The notes under the pieces were generated by a model that searched no databases, was not told the origin of the DNA, and saw nothing but the letters and a program-made list of their open reading frames with translations. Shown one piece after another: positions 1 to 5,626 of a stretch of 7,111 bases of DNA. Every line of letters starts with the position of its first letter. The first letter of the stretch is position 1. The position numbers and the translations under genes are program-made. Origin of the DNA: CALMFT01 sp964563595. GTDB taxonomy: Bacteria; Patescibacteriota; Gracilibacteria; Absconditabacterales; Absconditicoccaceae. The stretch lies in contig CAZLWR010000036.1 in assembly GCA_964563595.1 (NCBI GenBank), positions 1 to 7,111 of the forward strand, written 5' to 3'.

Positions 1-356
1 ATGACATTGTAACCGTAGGGTTGGGTATGGCAGCAAGTATGGCAAGTTTGCTTATTACAGCTGGTACTAAGGGCAAAAGATTTATACTTCCACATAGTGA
101 AGTGATGATTCATCAACCGCTTTCTGGTGTTCAAGGACAAGCAAGCGATATTGAAATTGGGGCAAGACATATTATTGCAACCAAAAAAAGAATGAATCAA
201 CTACTCGCCTATCACTCATGACAACCACTCAGCAGGATTGAAAAAGATACGGACAGAGACAACTACCTCAATGCTGAACAAGCAGTGGAATATGGTTTGG
301 TTGATAAAGTTATTGGAGCATACGAGCTATGGAAAGAAGTTGGAGCGATCAAATAA
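1..356 (+). CDS. clpP: ATP-dependent Clp protease proteolytic subunit ClpP (3' part, 5' end outside window)
   Basis: ClpP is the serine protease chamber that degrades proteins unfolded by ClpX or ClpC-type ATPases in the cytoplasm. The reading frame enters at base 3 and shows 117 C-terminal residues. The catalytic triad is complete: Ser in GMAASM (codon 36-38), His in VMIHQP (111-113) and Asp in EKDTDRD (258-260). The Ser-His and His-Asp spacings, 25 and 49 residues, equal those of E. coli ClpP (S97, H122, D171). One TGA lies in frame at 219-221, inside Y-H-S-TGA-Q-P-L, exactly where the family has HTGQ, so it is read as glycine. In the standard code the protein would lose its catalytic Asp. 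The C-terminus (AEQAVEYGLVDKV) is typical. The stop is TAA at 354-356, and a terminator follows at 394-415. Identification is firm; the N-terminus and any partner gene lie outside the window. Confidence 0.96.
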
Positions 357-364
357 AAGACATA

Positions 365-392
365 TTGTAATCACTACAAAAGCTATTATTAT
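365..392 (+). promoter_or_regulatory. Possible sigma70-type promoter of the sugar transferase gene
   Basis: TTGTAA (365-370) and TATTAT (387-392) are separated by 16 bases and match 4/6 and 5/6 of the -35 and -10 consensus. The -10 ends just before the clpP terminator stem begins at 394, so a transcript would start inside or just after that hairpin and escape termination. AT-rich DNA yields such matches by chance. The call rests mainly on position and on the similar arrangements upstream of 2219 and 2775. Confidence 0.4.
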
Positions 393-393
393 G

Positions 394-415
394 AAGCGAC
401 TTTGTCGCTTTTTTT
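394..415 (+). terminator. Rho-independent terminator after clpP
   Basis: A perfect 7-bp stem, AAGCGAC (394-400) and GTCGCTT (404-410), with a TTT loop is followed by a run of T to base 415. It lies 38 bases after the clpP stop and ends 23 bases before the next gene, so it should close the clpP transcript. It is one of the most GC-rich hairpins in the intergenic DNA of this window. Confidence 0.88.
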
Positions 416-438
416 AGCGATATTATATCAAACTATCC

Positions 439-1806
439 ATGCAATCCATCTTAAGATCATTCTTTCATTTTATTACCATCTGTGCCAGTTTTTACCTGGC
501 ATATGTTACACGTAGTTACACAGATCTTATTCCTTTCACGCAATTACATATTCCTGTTCTGCATTTTTCAGAAACAATGCTGTATGGAGTACTAAGTGCT
601 GGGATTTTTGTGTGCATCGGGATAGTCAGAGGCTTATATCCTATTAGACAGTCCAATACCAATTATATGAGGTTATTTTTTGATACTATTGTGATATGGC
701 TCATTAGTACTACCTTTTTAGCTTATTTTGGAAGCGGTATCATTTTCCTCTATGGTATATCCAGACTGGTTATTGTGTTCGGAGTGCTGATTAGTGCGTT
801 ACTCATGTTCATTGTAGATCTTTTTATAGATGCTATCGTACCTGCATTTCATCAGACTATTTTGATTATCAATAATGCCGATCACTCTGCTATTATAGAT
901 GAACTAATCCGTTTTGAACAGTATCATGTTCATCAAATGCCTTATACGGACCCATTAGATATCAAAAAATACATTCAGGAATATCAGCCTCATTATGTCA
1001 TACTTATTGGAAGTATAGCCAAGGATCATTTGCAGTATATCGCGGACAAGGTCAATATAGCTTGATCTACCTTTGTACATATAGCAGAAGGTATGTTGCT
1101 CGATGATTTAGATTTTCAAATAACCAGACTCGGACCAGTGCTAGGGTTACAATACCGCACCAATACCATTAGCGAGCGAGATGCTGTTATCAAAAGAATA
1201 TTTGATATAATCTGATCCTTATTGGCGATCATACTACTTAGCCCGATTATGCTCATCACTGCAATCATAATATGGCTTTTTGATAAGGGTCCCATTTTAT
1301 ATAGGCACCAGAGAATAGGAAGAAATTGAGTGCCCTTCGATTATATCAAGTTCAGATCGATGAAATTAGAATACTGTACCTGAAATTACTTTTGAACCAA
1401 GCAATCGGAAGATTATTGGAAAGAGCTTCAAGATAGCGAGCTCAATGTCAGAAAGGGCGAATTGCAAAAAATAGAAAACGACCCAAGAATCACTCGCATA
1501 GGAAGATTTATTCGTAAATTTAGTATCGACGAACTTCCCTCCTTGCGATGCATTCTCAAATGAGATATGAGCATAGTAGGACCAAGACCACATTTAGACT
1601 TTGAAGTAGCAAGATACGCTTCGTGGATGAAGAGATTGTTAGTGGTAAAGCCAGGCATGACCTGCTATTCACAAATATATGGACGCGACAAACTTCCCTT
1701 CTCCGATGAGGCCAAATTCGATCTCTACTATATTCAAAATCGAAATCTTGCATTTGACATTTACATCATTATTGCTACTATAAAAGTACTATTCAAGTGA
1801 AGATAG
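439..1806 (+). CDS. Polyprenyl-phosphate sugar-1-phosphate transferase (WbaP/WcaJ-like, initiates surface glycan synthesis)
   Basis: This membrane enzyme transfers a sugar-1-phosphate from a nucleotide sugar to undecaprenyl phosphate, the first step of exopolysaccharide, capsule or O-glycan assembly. The 455-residue length and layout fit the long family form. There are about four hydrophobic helices in residues 5-135, then a soluble CoA-binding-like middle domain (about 140-240). A membrane helix follows at about 255-283 (KRIFDIIGS...LLSP), then the catalytic bacterial sugar transferase domain. That domain shows KFRSM at 304-308, the DE pair in FSIDELP (D364, E365), KGDMSIVGPRPH at 374-385 and KPGMT. 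Seven in-frame TGA codons (residues 209, 259, 297, 315, 319, 375, 454) read as Gly. G375 in KGDMS and G297 in GRNGVPF are family positions. The usual LPQLWNVLKGD is here LPSLRCILKGD. ATG 439 is the first ATG after the TAG at 415-417. The stop is TAG 1804-1806. The sugar is unknown; no other glycan genes are visible. Confidence 0.93.
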
Positions 1807-1852
1807 CACATAAACACTAGCAGTTGTATGATTTATTTTCTTAATCTATGCA

Positions 1853-2116
1853 ATGAAACAATTTCTCTCTCAAGCAACTAACAAACTTAAAGAACTAAAA
1901 AACGTTGATATTATAACTCCAGCAACAACTCTAGGTTTTTTAGCAGGAGTAATTGATCTTTTATTGCATCGTGAAGGGATGCCCCACCCTAGAGCTGGTT
2001 TGGAACTCGTTGCAACACTTGGAATGTGAGCAATTGCTGCTTATAGATATGCAGAACAGGCACTAAATGAAATATTCGATGAATGAGATAACATAAGTGC
2101 TAATCAAAACTTCTAA
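1853..2116 (+). CDS. Small putative two-helix membrane protein, unrecognised
   Basis: An 87-residue frame becomes visible only when TGA is read as Gly (residues 59 and 78); it ends in TAA. It begins with a basic amphipathic stretch (MKQFLSQATNKLKELK). Two hydrophobic segments follow, at about residues 22-38 (TPATTLGFLAGVIDLLL) and 49-63 (GLELVATLGMGAIAA), joined by a short loop with H, R and P residues. The tail is acidic and polar (FDEGDNISANQNF). This pattern suggests a small hairpin-like inner membrane protein. It starts 46 bases after the sugar transferase stop with no clear promoter or terminator between, so it is probably cotranscribed with it; a role in the same pathway is only inference. 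No Shine-Dalgarno is seen. An ATG at 1848 lies in another frame and gives no useful product. I do not recognise the family. Confidence 0.68.
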
Positions 2117-2154
2117 CAAGAGCGTACCATATAAAAAAATAAATTGTCAGACCT

Positions 2155-2183
2155 TTGACTTTTATTGCTCACAATGGTATAAT
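2155..2183 (+). promoter_or_regulatory. Near-consensus sigma70-type promoter for the gene at 2219
   Basis: TTGACT (2155-2160) and a perfect TATAAT (2178-2183) are separated by exactly 17 bases. This is the best promoter match in the window, 11 of 12 consensus positions. Transcription should start near 2189-2191, giving a leader of about 30 bases before ATG 2219. The last three bases of the -10 are also the first three of the palindrome at 2181-2198. Confidence 0.85.
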
Positions 2184-2205
2184 AAGCTAGAGCTTATTTA
2201 TTTTT
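2181..2205 (+). terminator. Palindrome AATAAGCTAGAGCTTATT with T-rich tail: terminator and/or operator
   Basis: The arms AATAAGC (2181-2187) and GCTTATT (2192-2198) pair perfectly around TAGA, and the tail runs TATTTTT to 2205. For transcripts arriving from the gene ending at 2116 it looks like an intrinsic terminator. As DNA it is an 18-bp inverted repeat lying over the -10 and start point of the promoter at 2155-2183, where a repressor could bind. The stem is AT-rich and therefore weak as RNA. Confidence 0.6.
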
Positions 2206-2218
2206 CGATACCATCAAA

Positions 2219-2689
2219 ATGATTAAATACTTTGAATTATTTGAACAACAAGAAGCTTTTTATAAAAACACAGAAGGGACCGACTTTAGCTGAACTGTGG
2301 AGGCCTTTAAAAATGAAATTGTTGGATTACAGGTAGTCAACAATGAAAAAAATGATCCAAAGCGGAATCAAGCAGAGCAACAAAAAGCTCGTAATAGTGA
2401 TATATACGTTAGATTATTAAATCTTGGCTCAAATATGTCAGCAGATAAGCTCTGTGCAGCTCGGCAAGAAATTCTTATGCAAGAAGGAGTTACACTGACT
2501 TTTTTAAATGCTTTGCAGCAAATAATCTCAGTGGAAGAGAGTAAGATGAAGGGTGACACAAATCCAAGAAACGCACCCTTTAACGAAAAAAGATTACCCA
2601 AAATAACAAACTTATTAGGCACAGTCAATGCAGCCATAGCCAGTAAAACTTGAACAACACCAACAACCGAAGTTATTAATAATAGATAG
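2219..2689 (+). CDS. Hypothetical soluble protein, one-gene transcription unit
   Basis: A 156-residue protein with two in-frame TGA codons read as Gly (residues 25 and 145) and a TAG stop at 2687-2689. The standard code would show only the internal 2297-2653 part and miss both ends. I do not recognise the family. There is no signal peptide or membrane segment. The sequence is polar and apparently mostly helical, with a charged Q/K/N-rich stretch at about residues 40-60 (NEKNDPKRNQAEQQKARN). A more amphipathic part follows (VTLTFLNALQQIISVEESK), then a short Thr/Pro-rich tail (TGTTPTTE). It is preceded by the strongest promoter in the window and closed by a good terminator at 2732-2760, so it is probably expressed alone and well. 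No Shine-Dalgarno precedes ATG 2219, which directly follows ATCAAA. Confidence that it is a real gene is good; its function is unknown. Confidence 0.75.
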
Positions 2690-2703
2690 AGCAATATCTC
2701 AAA

Positions 2704-2733
2704 TTGCTTTCAGAGGGAACATTATTATATGAT
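2704..2733 (+). promoter_or_regulatory. Possible promoter of gyrB, overlapping the upstream terminator
   Basis: TTGCTT (2704-2709) and TATGAT (2728-2733) lie 18 bases apart and each match 4/6 to 5/6 of consensus. The -10 runs into the terminator stem starting at 2732, so the start point (about 2739-2741) would fall in or near its loop and the new transcript could not form the hairpin. The leader would be about 35 bases. It is weaker than the promoter at 2155. Confidence 0.4.
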
Positions 2734-2760
2734 AAGCTGATATTCAGCTTATTTTTTATT
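2732..2760 (+). terminator. Rho-independent terminator between the hypothetical gene and gyrB
   Basis: A perfect 9-bp stem, ATAAGCTGA (2732-2740) and TCAGCTTAT (2744-2752), with a TAT loop is followed by TTTTTATT to 2760. It lies about 42 bases after the TAG at 2687-2689 and only 14 bases before the gyrB ATG. Its outer stem ATAAGCT...AGCTTAT repeats the core of the hairpin at 2181-2198. Confidence 0.85.
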
Positions 2761-2774
2761 TTACCAAAAACACT

Positions 2775-4676
2775 ATGTCACAAGTATATGATAGTAGTTC
2801 CATTATAGTATTGGAAGGATTGGAGCCGGTAAGACAAAGACCTGGAATGTACATCGGAAGTACTGATGTAAGAGGTTTGCATCATTTGATTACCGAAGTA
2901 GTAGATAATGCCATAGATGAAGCTTTGGCTGATCATTGTCATCACATCACTATCAAACTTTGTGCAGATGGACGAGTCGAGTGCTACGACGATGGACGTG
3001 GTATTCCTGTAGACATTCACCCAAAAACAGGAAGATCTACCGTAGAAACTGTTTTCACTGTACTGCATGCAGGTGGTAAGTTTGAGAAATCAGCTTATAA
3101 AATATCTGGAGGATTGCACGGAGTAGGAGCCAGTGTCGTCAATGCCTTATCAGAAAGACTTGAGGTTTACGTGCACAAAAATGGCAAAGTCCACTTCCAA
3201 GCATTTTCACGCGGTAAGCCTTTGGGTCAATTAGAAATAGTCTGAGACAGTAATCTGAGCGGAACTACCGTAAGATTTTTGGCTGATCCGTTAATCTTCG
3301 AGACTACCAAATACAATGCACATCAAGTGTTCACTAAATATCGTCAAACTGCCTATCTAACACCTGGCACTACCTTCACAGTTATTGATGAACTCAATAA
3401 TAAAAAAGAGAGATATTACTTCGAGTGAGGAATAGGAACATGGATTGTAGCAATGACTGAAGATCAAGAAACAGTTATTAACCCAGTAAGATTTGGTTCA
3501 GAATCTGATCAGTTAGCAGTGGATATTGCTTTCAACTATATTGATAGTACCAGCAGCAATATTTTGTCATTTGTAAACAATATTAATACTCCAGACGGCG
3601 GTACTCACCTCAATGGATTCAAAGATGGACTCTTGAAAGTTATCAATGAAGTTGCCAAGTCAAAAGGCATGATTGACGGGAAAGTAGGAGAATTTATCGC
3701 ATCGGATATATCGGACGGTCTCTATGCTATTATTACTGTCAAAGTACCCAATCCGGAATTCGAAGGACAAACCAAAGGAAGATTGGGAAATAGCTATATT
3801 CGTAAAGAAGTAGAAGCATTAACCTATGAAAGTCTCATAAAGTATTTCAATACGAATGAACCAGAGTTCAACAAATTGATGGAGAAGATTCAACTGAGTG
3901 CCAAAGCAAGACTTGCAGCAAAGTTAGCAAGAGAAACAGTATTAAGAAAATCTCCTCTTACTGCCGGAGTACTACCTGGTAAGCTAACAGACTGCAATAG
4001 CAAAAACAGAGCAAATGCAGAATTATTCATTGTGGAGGGAGATTCAGCAGGATGATCAGCAAAACAAGGTCGCGATGCACATTTCCAAGCAATTTTACCA
4101 CTAAGAGGTAAGATATTGAATACAGAAAGAGCAACTATACAATCTATTCTTGCGAATACCGAAGTAAAAGCGCTCATAACAAGCATTGGTATTGGAATAA
4201 AGGACGGTGTCGATATGACCAAGCTCAGATATGGTAAAATTATTATCATGACCGATGCCGATGTCGATGGAGCACACATAAGCACCTTGTTGCTAACATT
4301 TTTCTATCGTTATATGAGACCACTGCTTGATGCAGGACATGTCTATATGGCTATGCCACCACTGTACAAAATTTCAGCAGGAAAAAGAGAAGTCTACATT
4401 TATGATCCGGGAGACAAGACGCTTGAACAGCTCGCTGCTGAAAATGGGTTTGATGGAAAGTTTGAATTTCAAAGATACAAAGGTTTGGGAGAAATGAATT
4501 ATGACCAGCTTGCAGATACCACTATGAATCCACTTAGTCGCAGCATCAAACAAATTGTTATTGAGGATGCGGAGGAAGCAGATAGGTTATTCAGGATACT
4601 CATGGGAGAAGATACCGAAAGTAGAAAACATTTTATCCTGAGCCACGCGAAAAACGTCAAAGAATTGGATGTGTAA
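2775..4676 (+). CDS. gyrB: DNA gyrase subunit B
   Basis: GyrB is the ATPase subunit of the GyrA2B2 topoisomerase that adds negative supercoils. At 633 residues it is the usual short form, without the insert of enterobacterial GyrB. The GHKL ATPase domain shows the catalytic Glu and Mg-binding Asn in TEVVDNAIDEA (E41, N45), DDGRGIP and the lid YKISGGLHGVG. The transducer carries QTKGRLGN with the ATP-contacting Lys. The TOPRIM domain has EGDSAGG (E421) and DADVD (D494, D496, D498), and the C-terminal part has QRYKGLGEM. Three TGA codons read as Gly: residues 157, 218 and 427. The last is the second Gly of EGDSAGG-SAKQGRD, next to the TOPRIM metal site, and is nearly invariant. The stop is TAA 4674-4676. 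ParE is a close paralogue, but QTK...LGNS and the NILSFVNNINT motif fit GyrB better. ATG 2775 aligns with family N-termini and has no Shine-Dalgarno. gyrA is not in the window. Confidence 0.95.
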
Positions 4677-4709
4677 ATCTATATATTTTACATTTTCTAG
4701 TATCAGGTT

Positions 4710-5087
4710 ATGATTCATCTCAAAAACAAAAGCCAAGAGCCATTGGATCAACAAAAACTAGTAGGAGTTTTGTTTTGTTATGAGACAAATAATCAGAATA
4801 ATCAGAATCAACGATCTTTGGAAGCTATATCACTGGACGGGAAACAAGATATTTGATCTCTTCTTGCAGGGACTCCTTCAGTATTTGGCAAACAAGGGGT
4901 ATATCTTTGATGCTGTCTAGAGCAGGATTGGATACAGTTAAAAGATGATCGAAAAAAACTATTAATCATATTCAAAAAGTTTGATCACCAGAAGGCAATA
5001 GGCAGCCTCAGGACTATTTTGGCTCAGCACATCAGCAACACTCAACAAATCACTTTGGAAGCAAGCTTATTTCAATCTTCAAATTAG
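4710..5087 (+). CDS. Hypothetical protein downstream of gyrB
   Basis: A 125-residue frame is continuous only with TGA = Gly (residues 49 and 67) and ends in TAG 5085-5087. It begins 33 bases after gyrB with no terminator between, so it is probably cotranscribed. I do not recognise the family. It has a polar N-terminus, a short strand-like LVGVLFCYE, then a low-complexity NNQNNQNQ stretch (residues 27-34) encoded by a 9-bp tandem repeat. A possible alpha/beta core follows: YLGCCLEQDW, KKLLIIFKKF and the helix-like KAIGSLRTILAQHI. There is no signal peptide or membrane helix. The alternation of strands and helices faintly recalls N-terminal domains of cytosolic enzymes, but nothing diagnostic is present, so no function is offered. 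Reading in the standard code leaves no ORF longer than about 48 codons in this frame, so conventional annotation would leave a hole here. Confidence 0.62.
4788..4808 (+). repeat. 9-bp tandem repeat (AATAATCAG, 2.3 copies) inside a gene
   Basis: AATAATCAG at 4788-4796 is repeated exactly at 4797-4805 and begins a third time (AAT). It is in frame with the gene at 4710 and encodes Asn-Asn-Gln repeats, so copy-number change would lengthen the protein by three residues without a frameshift. Confidence 0.8.
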
Positions 5088-5094
5088 TTTCTAC

Positions 5095-5127
5095 AAAAAA
5101 ACTCTCGCAACACTACGAGAAATTTTT
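5095..5127. terminator. Bidirectional terminator between convergent genes
   Basis: TCTCG (5103-5107) and CGAGA (5116-5120) form a short stem around an 8-base loop. It is flanked by seven A on the left (5095-5101) and five T on the right (5123-5127). Read on the plus strand the hairpin is followed by AATTTTT; on the minus strand by GTTTTTTT. It sits between the plus-strand stop at 5087 and the minus-strand stop at 5153, as expected for a shared terminator. The stem is short, and the minus-strand direction looks better. Confidence 0.65.
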
Positions 5128-5152
5128 ACACAAAAATAATCTCATGACTGCT

Positions 5153-5521
5153 CTATTGTTGAGCCTTCAATTTTGCCATATTTGGCACAACTTCGAACTC
5201 CAATTTAGTATCCTTATTATCTGTTTCCAATCTATCCGCAAGAACATCATGGATTCCTCCTCCATACTTTCTCAAAAGATTTGCTATAAGAGCCCTTTGC
5301 TGTTGTGGATTAGTAATTGAAAGTATATCAACTTCCTCTTCAGCAACTACATTAGTAAGATCCTGAGCATCGAAAAATAGATTTCTCAACTCTGACTTTT
5401 TACCCGTAAGCAATAAACCACCTGCTTTTACAAGTAGGTTGAAGGCTTCGCCTAATTGTTCAGGCATAGGTTTTGCAGTAAAAACAACACACTTCTCAAT
5501 AGTTCATGGTAAGTTTGACAT
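5153..5521 (-). CDS. Hypothetical protein next to the assembly gap (N-terminus uncertain)
   Basis: Read on the minus strand, this frame gives 122 residues from the ATG at 5521-5519 to a TAG stop at 5155-5153. One in-frame TGA (5506-5504, residue 6) is read as Gly in SNLPGTIEK. If translation instead starts at ATG 5467 the product has 104 residues and no TGA. The frame also stays open into the N gap, so a longer N-terminus is possible. The sequence is polar and probably mostly helical: EQLGEAFNLLVKAGGLLLTGKK, then an acidic stretch (VVAEEEVDIL) and a basic helix (QQQRALIANLLRKYGGG). No membrane segment, signal peptide or known motif is evident. It is convergent with the gyrB unit and probably divergent from miaB, the shared upstream region being lost in the gap. 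Family not recognised. Confidence 0.62.
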
Positions 5522-5526
5522 AAGGC

Positions 5527-5626
5527 NNNNNNNNNNNNNNNNNNNNNNNNNNNNNNNNNNNNNNNNNNNNNNNNNNNNNNNNNNNNNNNNNNNNNNNNNN
5601 NNNNNNNNNNNNNNNNNNNNNNNNNN
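5527..5626. other. Assembly gap of 100 N
   Basis: Exactly 100 undetermined bases, the conventional placeholder for a scaffold gap of unknown true length. No reading frame can be carried across it. It replaces the 5' end of miaB, possibly the start of the minus-strand gene, and any promoters lying between them. Confidence 0.97.

Noticed and set aside
1366..1753. Minus-strand ORFs opposite the sugar transferase gene
   Set aside because: They are short, overlap each other and lie antisense to a clearly recognised catalytic domain; no family features.
2368..2694. 108-codon minus-strand ORF opposite the hypothetical gene at 2219
   Set aside because: It overlaps almost the entire plus-strand gene, which has a near-consensus promoter and terminator in the correct orientation. 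The minus-strand product is a hydrophobic, unremarkable shadow.
3890..4285. 131-codon minus-strand ORF inside gyrB
   Set aside because: It is antisense to the TOPRIM domain of gyrB, whose plus-strand reading is unambiguous.
2775..4676. ParE (topoisomerase IV subunit B) rather than GyrB
   Set aside because: NILSFVNNINT, QTK-x2-LGNS, the 633-residue length and the C-terminal NVKELDV fit GyrB. A definite answer would need a phylogeny.
231..4930. Repeated 10-mer AGCAGGATTG at 231-240 and 4921-4930
   Set aside because: Lies in two unrelated coding sequences without extended flanking similarity; several 10-mer matches are expected by chance in 7 kb.
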